The notes beneath the pieces are model-generated. The model was not told the DNA's origin. It saw only the letters and a list, made by a program, of their open reading frames with translations, and made no database searches. A DNA stretch of 64,000 bases. Origin: Apostichopus japonicus. Taxonomy: Eukaryota; Echinodermata; Holothuroidea; Aspidochirotida; Stichopodidae. The stretch spans positions 19,321,999-19,385,998 of the forward strand of contig NC_092565.1 in assembly GCF_037975245.1 (NCBI RefSeq), given 5' to 3'. Of the stretch, positions 41,648-49,694 are shown piece by piece. Position 1 is the first letter of the stretch. Each line of letters begins with the position of its first letter. The position numbers and the translations under genes were made by a program.

Positions 41648-44600
41648 CTATATTATTAATTAGCTCCAAATTGTAGCATGCTCCAAGATTTCTAAACGTT
41701 TTCAGTATTACATGAAATTTGACCTTTTGAAATTTTCCGGAGACATCGATGAGTAGTCAATCAAACCAATAAAGTCTCATGCGGGGGAAATGCGGCAGTA
41801 TAATATTGTTGAACTTTCAGTAAGAGAGACACCATTCCTTGACAGTCTAGAAAATTACAGGGTAATGCGAACTTTTGACCTTTTAATTAGCATAAGTATA
41901 TTGGTATCAAGCATTGGTATGTTTATTACGTATATTGTTATGTTTATTTAGTTTGTTTTTTTTCTACTTAGTATTTCGTTTTCCATTTTGTTTAGTTCTC
42001 TCTGGATATTCTGTGGTCAAGTGACTTATTAAAGTGCACATATACATTGATAAAAAGATCAGTGAGACATTTATAAGTTCGCCTTAACATTCATGAATAT
42101 GCATGCATGCTCTCCTATCATGGACGTGCTGACAAATTGCCAGACATTGGTTTGAAATGCGAGGAGATACATCGCTACACAAGCATATAGAAATGGCAAA
42201 CATTCCTTAGCAAAACTTTGGAACCATCACGTCAATCTAATTTAACAAATAATGAACTTGATTTCTGGAGAGAAATTTTATTAGGCCCACTGCTTCTTCA
42301 AAATGGTTAAAGCGATATGTTTCTGATAGTAAAGTAAAGTCAAATTTAACGTGTGACGTGCATAATGTTACAACTCAATCACGTGTTATATTACATAGTT
42401 TAGACAATTGCAAAATGCAATTCGAAATCATCAGATAATGTTGAACCTTATACAATTTCGTTTACTTGATATTTGAAGCCATAAGTCAAAGTCATATAAG
42501 AAGTTCACGTAACACATACCAGGTTCATACATATATACAAGTATAAATGGAAGATTATGGCTAGACTATATTGACACTTTGGTATATGTATAAACACTTT
42601 TTGTGAGTATACGGAAGTTCTATAGTCTCCAGTTTGATTTTATCAACTAAATAAACCTTTATTTATATTAATTAGCCATTTCCCTACACCACATTGTTTA
42701 TAAATTTTCTTTTCACATTATAAATACAAGATTCAAAATCGCTTAAATATCATTTTTTTCTCCTTAAGATTTCAAACCATTTAAAATAACAATCGTTGAA
42801 CTGTGAATTCCTTGTTCTCTAACACTCTTAGCTGCTGGAGAGTAACAAGCCATTTCGCTACATACAATCTGGTTACCTGTTACATTAACTGAACTCTTTG
42901 ACACTATTGCATACACACGATACCTCAATATTCCTGCCTTCACGCTCGGCTTGTCTGAAAGGCATCGTCCCGTAACAAACCCGCTACTAGGCATGTATTT
43001 TCAAATGTTTTTTTTTTCTTCTTCTAATTAGTCAGTTTCTCTTTTGATTTGAAAGTGAACAAGTTTTGCTTATTGAAAGTAACAATCATACCTATTTATT
43101 CTTAGCTACACAAACAGTAATACCATTAGTAAACGTATCATATACAGAGACAACACCCAAACCGAATTTACATGTCTGTATTCTAGCACTGCACTTTACT
43201 CTGTGTGTACATTGCCGTTGAAGTCAAAACCGCGTATTGAACGCCTATATATAGCCACATTTTTGATAAGGCTCCCTACTTTCGAATCTACTTTGGTTTT
43301 GATTAAATATGTTCGAATAGAAACTTTTTTTCTTCTGGAGCTACATTTATCTGTCGAACAAAACATGTACCACTTATTGAGCATTTAACACATAAATTCG
43401 ACTAAAATTGAATGATGAAGTACGAAATTTGTAGTCAATTTTCCCCAGATTGTTTTAAGATTGTTGCCTTAACTTTATTGCGAAAGTTTTGTTCTGTTTT
43501 TTTTTGGTAGAGAAATTTCGTTTCATGAAGTTTTTTCGTATCTTTCAATGTTGTCAAACTTCGTACCTAAGTCCTCTTGTAATCCATGTAGCTTACCTAT
43601 ATCACATCAAGAAAGTGAAGAAGTCAGATTTGTTAGGGTGAAGGGGTGGGGGGGGGGGTTGCAGGGTAAAAGTTACACAACAAAATGTTATCCATTTTGT
43701 CACAGCTTAATATTGTATATATTACTGTACAAGACGAGACGGAAAATTAGTAGCATATATCGTACATATATGCATATTCATAGCTTTGAGATTATTCATA
43801 AGTTTAAAATGGTTACATATAAAGCTCACAGTATCTACAATACAACTACCATTCAATACATAAAAGTTTTCTGATACATATCGTCCGACCTTTCGAAAAG
43901 TTTATGCAACATATTACCCATCACAAATTGTATTATCTTTAGTCCAATTTTATTCACTGAACAATTTGTGAAACTATGGTTATTTATAGGTATACAAATA
44001 TTAGGACAGATTGAAAGTGAAATTCCATTGAAAAAAAAATGAACTAAATAAATTCAGTAAAGGTGCTAATTTGCAAAGGAGTAATGATAAATACTATATT
44101 TTTATCATCTTTGCAATAACCATACATCTGCTGCGCATGCTCCTAATTCCAAGCAATGAGAAGTCACTTTTTGAAAGTGTCCAGATTGATCAGTCTTTGA
44201 TCGATGTAAATGAATCCATAATAAATGGCATTAATCCATATCAGAGTATAGAGTAATTGTCTGTCAAATTCTTTCTAGGAACTAGTGAGAAATTTCACTT
44301 TACTAAGGGCTACAATTTACACACCAAAATCACTCTGAGAAGACATCTGAATTCATTCCTCAAATAAATGAATTCTCGCTAATTCTGAGAATTAAGAATG
44401 TGTAAAAAGTAGCTTAGGATGGATCGAGGCCTTTATGCATACTTATAATGCAGGGTTCTCGATACGAATAAATAAACAATTATCATAAGTGAAACTGCAT
44501 AGGAAGTAATCATATTTTTCCAATTCCAGTCAAATGAACGTCCAGTGAAACCTCACAGCAATTTACAATAACAACAGGATTGCAATGTAATAAAAAAAAA

Positions 44601-45989
44601 AAACAGACTACAAATTGTATGCTTGGTTTGACCGCCATTTTAAAATGTTCTAAGTGTTGGAAAGAAACCTTCTTAATTGAAAGAAGTTAAGCAATAAATT
44701 TTGGCGTTATTGATTTTGTTATTATAAGAGATAAGGGGTAACCGAACGTTATGAGGACTTTATGAAAATATATGCATAATTACTGGTATACTGGTCACAA
44801 AGTTAAAACATAAATTCTGAAAATATTCGGACACTTTTCGGAATATCTGTTCAAGTTTCCTACTCTTTCTGATCACAAGTCCTCACGTGATATAAAAACT
44901 GATCAAGTAGATTTATCTGAGTTTTGTGACCATCAAGGAATCCTTCCTTTTTTTCTTCACTTTATAGTCAAGTTAATAAGAACAAAAAGTTTAAAATTCC
45001 CTAAATTTAGCTCGTATAGACAAGTAAAAAATTGTTTCTCATACCCGCACATGTTCGCTATCATGTTTATATATAGCCATATATATCAACTTGTTGAATG
45101 TACAGAAACAAAAACAAACATGCAGTACCATATCAGTTTTTAATCGATAATATCGTTGAGGAAGGACAACCATACTACAAATAGGATAGGATAACATACA
45201 ACAGTATGCACCCTTCTTAACACTACTGTATGGAGCAATCAGTGTTCAATATATGATGGTATCAGTAAGGCGAAATACCTTCCTGAATAAGTAAGAAAAT
45301 AATACATTTTGAGTTCCAAGTTGAACGCAACAACTATACTTTTACCCTCAAAAATACAACTAGATTTCATACGTACCTTTTTGATAGGGGTCGTTCCGGT
45401 CCAAGAAGCCTGTGGTATAATCATTTCTAGGGTATGGGTATAAGGGTGGAGCCGAAAATGGTGGTCCTCCGAAACTGTGCGTCATCGGTGAAGTAGGGGG
45501 TAGGCCCGCTGACATGGGACCATCGTAATAGCCTTGACCTGCGCTAGGTACAGAATGAGAATGATGCATGGTATTGTTTTGTGCGGGCGCAGGGTAGCTG
45601 CCATTTTGCATGGCTTGGTTACTATATAGGTTAGGGGGGAGAGTTGGGGTAGGTCTGGTTGGCATACTCGGGCTGGTGGGCGTCACAGGGTCTGCTGCGT
45701 GTTTACCCTGTCCAAGAATGTTCTCTATTGAAAATGGCGTCGCGGAATTGGCGGAAGGAGAATGCGGGTTGATATGTTGATTATGATGATGATGGTATTG
45801 CATCGTGTGTCCATTGGGTAAATGTACAGGTGTGGGCTGAACGGGCTGTAACTGTTGGTACGTCTGGTTGGTTGCCTGCATGGGCTGGATAGAGGCTGGC
45901 GCCATGATGGGCGACATCACGTGACTGTTCATACCCATCCCGCCAGAAGGGAAGGTGCTATGAGCTGGTAGTGAGTACTGGATAGACAT
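9829..45989 (-). CDS. hhex: HHEX/PRH-type homeobox transcription factor, whole coding region (4 exons, 332 aa)
   Basis: Joined coding sequence, in minus-strand order: 45989-45377, 15831-15647, 13237-13187, 9978-9829. The exons total 999 nt (332 codons plus TGA), all junctions are GT-AG, and phases match (1, 0, 0). The protein has an eh1-like motif [10 protein letters not shown] at residues 84-93 (the Groucho/TLE-binding type known in HHEX), a Pro/Gln/His-rich N-terminus, a conserved pre-homeodomain block (YPYPRNDY, then [20 protein letters not shown]), a homeodomain at about 223-282 with WFQNRRAKW in helix 3 (Gln50, Asn51), and an acidic C-terminus ending [12 protein letters not shown] proteins are nuclear DNA-binding regulators, mostly repressors, used in endoderm, blood and vascular development in vertebrates; the role here is inferred from the family. 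The family assignment is very secure; the exact 5' end of the mRNA is not known. Confidence 0.95.
11567..11805. mobile_element. short foldback element, possibly Tc1/mariner-type MITE
   Basis: About 240 bp bounded by TA dinucleotides. The ends are CACTCTTAA and TTAAGGGTG (an inverted match of 8 of 9). The interior repeats the word ACTCTT/AAGAGT and holds a perfect 10-bp hairpin, AAGTCACTCT (11639-11648) against AGAGTGACTT (11655-11664). A TA target and small inverted ends suit a mariner-derived MITE, but this is inferred from a single copy. Confidence 0.5.
12055..12107. repeat. (AT)n microsatellite
   Basis: About 26 uninterrupted AT units inside hhex intron 3. Confidence 0.95.
13187..13237 (-). 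CDS. hhex: hhex exon 3: 51-nt exon with the recognition helix
   Basis: A tiny exon of exactly 17 codons, reading [17 protein letters not shown], the DNA-recognition helix 3 of the homeodomain. The acceptor is TTTCCTGACAG and the donor CAG|GTAAGA; both boundaries are phase 0. It fits between SERQ of exon 2 and EVPADG of exon 4 and completes a 60-residue homeodomain. The same 51-nt exon exists in vertebrate HHEX genes as I know them, so the intron positions appear ancient. It is too short for ORF-length filters and would be missed by simple gene calling. Confidence 0.96.
13238..15646 (-). other. hhex intron 2 (about 2.4 kb)
   Basis: Runs from donor GTAGGT to acceptor CCTGACAG. Contents: an A/G-rich stretch at 13700-13750, C homopolymers near 14915 and 15206, and a small direct duplication of TACCCTGGGGAG at about 15280-15304. 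No coding exon recognised. Confidence 0.85.
15647..15831 (-). CDS. hhex: hhex exon 2: homeodomain helices 1 and 2
   Basis: 185 nt coding for the last two bases of codon 205 and residues 206-266. The acceptor is a pyrimidine tract ending TCTCTCCAG at 15832 and the donor is GACAG|GTAGGT at 15646. It begins [20 protein letters not shown], the pre-homeodomain box diagnostic of HHEX, and continues through the N-terminal arm and helices 1-2 ([16 protein letters not shown], then [18 protein letters not shown]) to SERQ. Joining to exon 1 across the phase-1 intron makes a Gly codon and keeps the frame open. The neighbouring intron sequence stays open for a few codons on both sides, so a single-exon reading would give false ends. 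Confidence 0.96.
16470..16570. repeat. short tandem repeats in intron 1
   Basis: Tandem GATGTATT units (16480-16520), followed by repeated AGGAGATAAAT words up to about 16565. Confidence 0.75.
18091..18111. repeat. (TA)n microsatellite
   Basis: About ten TA units. Confidence 0.9.
19682..19762. repeat. (TA)n microsatellite
   Basis: About 40 uninterrupted TA units in hhex intron 1. Confidence 0.95.
22486..22690. repeat. tandem duplication, period 105 bp
   Basis: Copies at 22486-22590 and 22591-22690. Each runs from ACTGTAWGGATAYTTTATTA to TTTCGCTAACAGTC or CTTCGCTAACAGTC; the core CATGCTCTATATGTAAACAC is identical in both. An open frame spans both copies on the minus strand by chance of the repeat, with no sign of being a gene. 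Confidence 0.9.
22820..22985. repeat. minisatellite, about 4 units of 37-52 bp
   Basis: Repeated TGAACATRTATTTTACAT, then GAGTTATGCGGTAAAAT. The third unit is expanded with an extra CGG and a 15-bp insertion. Confidence 0.8.
23499..23822. repeat. compound TA / TGTA / TAAA microsatellite with islands
   Basis: About 320 bp of mixed TA, TATG and TAAA repeats, partly mirrored on the two sides. A non-repetitive island at 23731-23749 (ATGAAAATCGTAATGAGTT) is identical to the sequence next to (TA)n at 47129-47147, the tail of a SINE. Confidence 0.9.
28294..28331 (+). ncRNA. hammerhead-like motif (locus C)
   Basis: Reads CCT, then CTGAAGA (fits CUGANGA), then a hairpin GATCC/GGATT, then CGAAACGTC, then AGG. 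CCT (28294-28296) can pair with AGG (28329-28331) as stem I, and ACGT would be a two-pair stem III without a loop, as in the minimal motifs reported from Penelope-like elements, which may act as dimers. The first stem II position is A against C, not the usual G-C, so activity is doubtful. No retroelement coding sequence is visible beside it. Confidence 0.45.
32691..32761. repeat. (TA)n microsatellite
   Basis: About 35 TA units in hhex intron 1. Confidence 0.95.
41350..41376. repeat. (TA)n next to palindrome A
   Basis: About 13 TA units directly abutting the left arm of the palindrome at 41377-41511. Confidence 0.9.
41377..41511. repeat. long perfect palindrome A (64-nt arms) with hammerhead-like sequence
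   Basis: Arms 41377-41440 and 41448-41511 are exact inverted copies separated by 7 nt. In the right arm on the plus strand, CTC-CTGACGA-TTGC...GCAT-GAAACTCTGAGTA-GAG fits a hammerhead layout: CUGANGA at 41451-41457, GAAA at 41472-41475, stem III ACT/AGT with loop CTG, cleavage-site base A41484, and stem I CTC/GAG. By symmetry the left arm gives the same on the minus strand. It is bounded by (TA)n on the left and, after 74 nt, on the right. Confidence 0.85.
41585..41650. repeat. (TA)n microsatellite
   Basis: About 30 TA units, interrupted by TAATA and by TCTATA near the end. Confidence 0.9.
44318..44404. mobile_element. possible small foldback element
   Basis: TTTACACA at the left and TGTGTAAA at the right, around a 9-bp hairpin GAATTCATT (44350-44358) / AATGAATTC (44367-44375). 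It would fit a TA-flanked MITE remnant similar in style to 11567-11805. Only one copy was seen. Confidence 0.3.
45377..45989 (-). CDS. hhex: hhex exon 1: N-terminal repressor region
   Basis: Codes for residues 1-204 plus the first base of codon 205. The ATG has A at -3 (context ACAAGGATG), and an in-frame TGA lies upstream at 46035-46037 with no other in-frame ATG between, so this start is the only one in the open frame. The exon holds a Met/Pro/Gln-rich stretch, a His run (HHHHNQH, about 66-72), the eh1-like [10 protein letters not shown] (84-93), Ser/Thr-Pro repeats (about 100-120) and the [18 protein letters not shown] block (185-201), which resembles the FPR..NDY..LLRHDP region of vertebrate HHEX. 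The donor is AAAAAG|GTACGT, leaving phase 1. The low-complexity linkers are typical for this family and are not homologous to one another at the residue level. Confidence 0.93.
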
Positions 45990-46012
45990 CCTTGTGTCCG
46001 GTTCTTCTCTGC

Positions 46013-46019
46013 TTTTATA
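46013..46019 (-). promoter_or_regulatory. TATA-like TATAAAA just upstream of the hhex ATG
   Basis: TATAAAA begins 30 nt before the A of the start codon. If it were the working TATA box, transcription would start almost at the ATG, leaving practically no leader. It is therefore either a chance match inside a longer 5' UTR or a sign of a very short leader. Confidence 0.25.
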
Positions 46020-46619
46020 CTTATGCAGTATATTTCATAAACACGTCTGGTCAGTCGATGTTTTCTTGTTTTAGTTTTTAGTAATCCGTAGCAAAAATAG
46101 ATGTGAGCATTATAAAACAGTCATACCCAAAAACCTTTCCATTCATTTCCTTGCATCCATATCAAAACAATGTAACGAAAGACAAATTTCCTTGCGAATT
46201 CAACGTTTCGTAGAGAGAAGTCTTCGGAAGCTGATAAGGAAAAACCTTTACCGTGAACAAAGACGGAGACACATACACACACGCACAAACCGAAACTTCG
46301 AAAGGAATAAACCTAGGCTATATAATGTTTTGTTTTCCTCTTTTTGACAGTGAAAACTGACAAGAAACCAAAGAAAACTTGCTTGAAACTTTGTTAAAAT
46401 GTTCCTATCCTAACGTGAATCAACACATGAAGTCAGCATAACGATGATTCTATCGCAACTTCGATCCTTTAGGAGAACAAAACCATTGTGACCTTCTCTA
46501 GTAAGTGGTTTGAAAAAAGTTTGCGTTAAGTGTTCAACTTGATTAAAGGGTAGTGCAAATATCCAGAACCCGCTGAAAGTAGGCGGAGTTTAGACTTTGT
46601 GAGTTACATCCGGGATGTT

Positions 46620-46800
46620 CGACATAGATAGTAAGTTTGACTTGTGTTGTAGCGCACACACACACTTCACAAGAGATAAGGGAAACCGAGTCGGTTGGTT
46701 TATTGATACACTCTCAGCTTAGTGTATGTCAACACTAGATAGATGGCCGATTTCCGTCCGGGGAAAACCAGAGCCAATATGGCGGCAGATTTCTGGTTTT
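46620..46800. promoter_or_regulatory. upstream flank of hhex with GATA and YY1-like motifs
   Basis: About 0.65-0.8 kb before the ATG there is AGATAAG (GATA-type, near 46674) and CCAATATGGCGGC (near 46777-46790), which contains a CCAAT-like sequence overlapping an ATGGCGGC YY1-type core. GATA factors act on vertebrate Hhex, but single motif matches like these occur by chance and no conservation can be tested here. Confidence 0.25.
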
Positions 46801-47044
46801 CATTATCAAATATTGATAAATTGTGTGTGAGTGTGTGTGTATGTGTTAGTGTGTGATTATCATAGAGTTTAATTACCCATACACAACGAATTGCAATTCA
46901 AACGGCTTAGAATAACTTCATTCTTCGCAACGGTTGATGTGCGATGAAAAAGGTGTAAAGAAAAACACTTTCTGAACGCATAGTTTATTGCACAATAAAC
47001 TGTACACGGGAAGTCTCCAATAGTGTATATGCAACAGGTTATCA

Positions 47045-47048
<4 letters not shown>

Positions 47049-47130
<82 letters not shown>
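47049..47130. repeat. (TA)n array at the 3' end of a SINE
   Basis: About 41 TA units directly after the SINE body (which lies on the minus strand at 47131-47335), in the place where a SINE's simple-repeat tail would be. Confidence 0.9.
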
Positions 47131-47134
<4 letters not shown>

Positions 47135-47335
47135 ATCGTAATGAGTTGGAAAATCAAGAAAATTGAAATTGTAGTGAGTTGGAAACTCCAGAACAGTGAA
47201 AAAACTTTCAGCCTCCACCGGGATTCGAACCCGGGCCTCCCGCTTTATATGCGACACCCTAACCAGTAGGCTATGGACGCTGATTGTATGTTCAGAGGTT
47301 CGAAACCGGCAAGGAAGGTCGTAATTCCACTGTAG
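47131..47335 (-). mobile_element. tRNA-derived SINE, copy 1
   Basis: On the minus strand a tRNA-like unit spans 47280-47211: acceptor GCGTCCA/TGGAGGC (6 of 7 pairs), a perfect A box TAGCCTACTGG (47263-47273) and a perfect B box GGTTCGAATCC (47221-47231), with an anticodon-like loop ATATAAA. The element reaches about 55 nt further 5', to CTACAGTGGAAT, and that part carries a second B-box-like GGTTTCGAACC (47298-47308). An 80-nt body and a (TA)n tail follow. It is an RNA polymerase III type retroposon without coding capacity. A second copy is at 60961-61105. Confidence 0.8.
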
Positions 47336-48569
47336 GCGATATATATATGCATATGACAAAGACCCATGCTTAGCGTTATAAGTTCTTGAGCACAGAATAT
47401 CTATAGTAGCATCAAACTGAAGCGTCGAGAGAGCAACTGTGGTTGTTGTTGTCATAGACTTTTGGCTTACACATGTGTCTAAGAAATGGTCACTCACAAC
47501 AATTCCCTCTCCGTTTTAAACTTTTGCATTTTATAGACCACTAAAGTTGTCGAAGTTATTACACCAGTTGCTTTTGTGAACCATTTTCAAAAAGTTCTAA
47601 AAAACATACCATTGGATAACAATTAAAATATAACTAAAAGGGAAACGCTTTGGGCTCGTTTGGCAGATTACACATATTGCAAATTATATATAGTTCCTAT
47701 ATTTTGGGTCTTTGAAAACGTTCTCTATAAGTTACTTTATCTATAGTAAAACGTATACCATTGCTCTTAGCAAGTCGGTCGGTTGGGTTACCCGGAATAA
47801 CACCCTTTGAGACCCTATAAGGTACCATAGTTTTTTCTACAGCCCCATTATTAAGTTTTTGCAGGCAAAAGTGAAAAGTAAATTTATGGAGTTGCCTTCC
47901 AGTGTTCATGGAGGACCCCTTGACTTATAGGGTCTCATTACTATGAATATAATGTTAATGTTTATAGCACCGATTGGACATGATGCAAAGTCGATTATAT
48001 GATCTCCATGATTTGACAAATTAATATATTGAAACTAATATTTGTACACTTATATGTTGTCGGTCATGTTAAAACAACTGCTCTTATAAGTGGTTCCTCA
48101 TTTCGTAAATGATCAAGTTAAGCCTCATGTACCTAATTTTTTTTCTCCTCCAAAAGTGAAAGTTCATTAGCGAGGTAACGTTGATGGTTTCATTCGAAAC
48201 TGACAAGGTCGTCGCCCAGGTACCTTTTTTTTATTGTGGAATCATTGCAAACAAAACAAGCAAAGTTACAAAGATTTATAAATTAATATCCAATAATGCA
48301 GAAAATAATACAGAAATCTACCATGTCATTTGGAACCTGTGAATCCAATTCTTGCTACCAATTGATCTCATTATAGTTGGTTTTGGAGGTGACAAAATAT
48401 ATAAGAATATTCTGCAAGCCAAAAGTGTGACCTATTACTTCTACTCGTTGCTCTTCGATCAAGGATCCACCGCTTGATTCCGTGGGAATGCAGGTCAAAA
48501 TTTCTAGGGGTATTTTCATTATTTGCTGAAAGAATTATGGTAATATGTATAACAAGTTATCTGTAATGG

Positions 48570-48582
48570 GATATATATATAT

Positions 48583-48646
<64 letters not shown>

Positions 48647-48684
48647 TTATATCTATGTATATATATATTTATATATATATATAT
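48570..48684. repeat. (TA)n / TAAA microsatellite left of palindrome B
   Basis: A compound TA repeat abutting the palindrome at 48685-48853. Confidence 0.9.
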
Positions 48685-48853
48685 ATATATGTTGATACTA
48701 GATGAGACTAGTGGAACACTAGTAGTTGTAACTCGGAGTTTCACGCTTTGTAGCGATCTTCAGACAACTGTTGTCTGAAGATCGCTACAAAGCGTGAAAC
48801 TCCGAGTTACAACTACTAGTGTTCCACTAGTCTCATCTAGTATCAACATATAT
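48685..48853. repeat. long perfect palindrome B (84-nt arms) with hammerhead-like sequence
   Basis: Arms 48685-48768 and 48770-48853 are exact inverted copies around a single central base (T48769). Right arm, plus strand: stem I GTTGT (48770-48774) pairs perfectly with ACAAC (48809-48813); core CTGAAGA 48775-48781; stem II CGCT-ACAA-AGCG (48783-48794); GAAA 48796-48799; stem III ACT/AGT with loop CCG; cleavage-site base U48808. The first stem II position is a U-U mismatch. The left arm gives the same on the minus strand. It shares the words GAAACTCYGAGT and, to the right, GAGCACTCT with palindrome A. Confidence 0.9.
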
Positions 48854-48972
48854 TCCGCTCTGTCCAATGGACATAGAGCACTCTGCGCCAAGATAGACGC
48901 CAACCTACTCTATATATATATATATATGTATATAAATAAATACATATATATATATGTACATGTATATATATT

Positions 48973-49011
<39 letters not shown>

Positions 49012-49013
49012 AT
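48854..49013. repeat. tail of palindrome B, then TA and TG microsatellites
   Basis: 57 nt with GCTCT...GAGCACTCT (shared in outline with 41512-41560), then mixed TA/TAAA repeats (48911-48987) and (TG)n at 48988-49010. Confidence 0.8.
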
Positions 49014-49597
49014 ATGACATCTCTAGTCACGCGAACCATGCAGGCCATTCGAGAGGGGGTATGTGTAGGATAGTACACGGAGCTACTGCATCGGATCCCG
49101 GGGCAATTTAAGCACCCTGGAAGGAATGGAGAAAGCCCAGGAAATTAATGGAAGAAAGCTTAAGCAGACAGAAAACAATTTCAAAGCAAATCGTAGTGCT
49201 CCCCCCCTCCCGTTCCAAAATGATGGTTTCTGCCCAGTTCTTTATTGTCTTTTATGCCGTTGTTTTTCTTTCTTTCTTTGTTTTGCACCGTCATACATTA
49301 TAATTATTGTCTCGATGAGCAATAGATGTTTAATCAGAAACAAGAGATGACTGATTAGATTGATGTTAAGTGGCATGTTTTTCATGTAATGATTTACTAA
49401 TTAACACATATTTTATCGATACGAGTAAAGACGATTATACACAAGAAAATGATAAAGAGATAATCAAAGGTCATGTTGGCATGTGATATAGTAACATGAA
49501 ATTCGATTAGATTTTTCAAGATAATTTAACGAATCTAAGCGAATCGTTAATTGAAACGAATATGAGATATCCTGTTATCGCACAAAAGGGGCTTAGA

Positions 49598-49598
<1 letters not shown>
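49014..49598. other. no gene seen
   Basis: Unique-looking sequence with a short C-rich tract. A short open stretch at about 49020-49060 (reading LVTRTMQAIRE) is too short to assign. Confidence 0.5.

Positions 49599-49689
<91 letters not shown>
49599..49689. repeat. (TA)n microsatellite
   Basis: About 45 TA units. Confidence 0.95.

Positions 49690-49694
<5 letters not shown>

Larger units (their letters stand above)
15832..45376 (-). other. hhex intron 1 (about 29.5 kb)
   Basis: A very long first intron between the phase-1 donor GTACGT and the acceptor TCTCTCCAG. Contents that can be named are listed separately: (TA)n arrays, a 105-bp tandem duplication, a minisatellite, one hammerhead-like motif, a long palindrome and a foldback element. 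The remainder, including 24.5-28.2, 28.4-32.6, 32.8-41.3 and 41.7-44.3 kb, shows no gene I can support. Long introns next to developmental regulators often hold enhancers, but none can be identified from one sequence. Confidence 0.85.
45990..47048. other. 5' flank of hhex
   Basis: About 1 kb upstream of the start codon. No other gene. It should contain the 5' UTR and promoter, whose limits cannot be placed. A GT-rich run lies at about 46821-46856. Confidence 0.6.

Noticed and set aside
47211-47280. Functional tRNA gene with a UAU-type anticodon loop
   Set aside because: The cloverleaf is imperfect (acceptor mismatch, weak D and anticodon stems) and a diverged copy with the same flanks at 61.0 kb shows that it is a SINE.
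47042-47497. Long open frame reading through (TA)n as Ile-Tyr repeats
   Set aside because: TA repeats have no stop codons in the ATA/TAT frames, so Ile-Tyr ORFs here and at 12.0, 19.7, 23.6, 48.6, 49.6 and 52.7 kb are artefacts of the microsatellite.
49020-49060. Short frame reading LVTRTMQAIRE beside palindrome B as the C-terminus of a retroelement
   Set aside because: About a dozen codons before a stop, too short to separate from chance, though worth comparing if Penelope-like elements are found in this genome.
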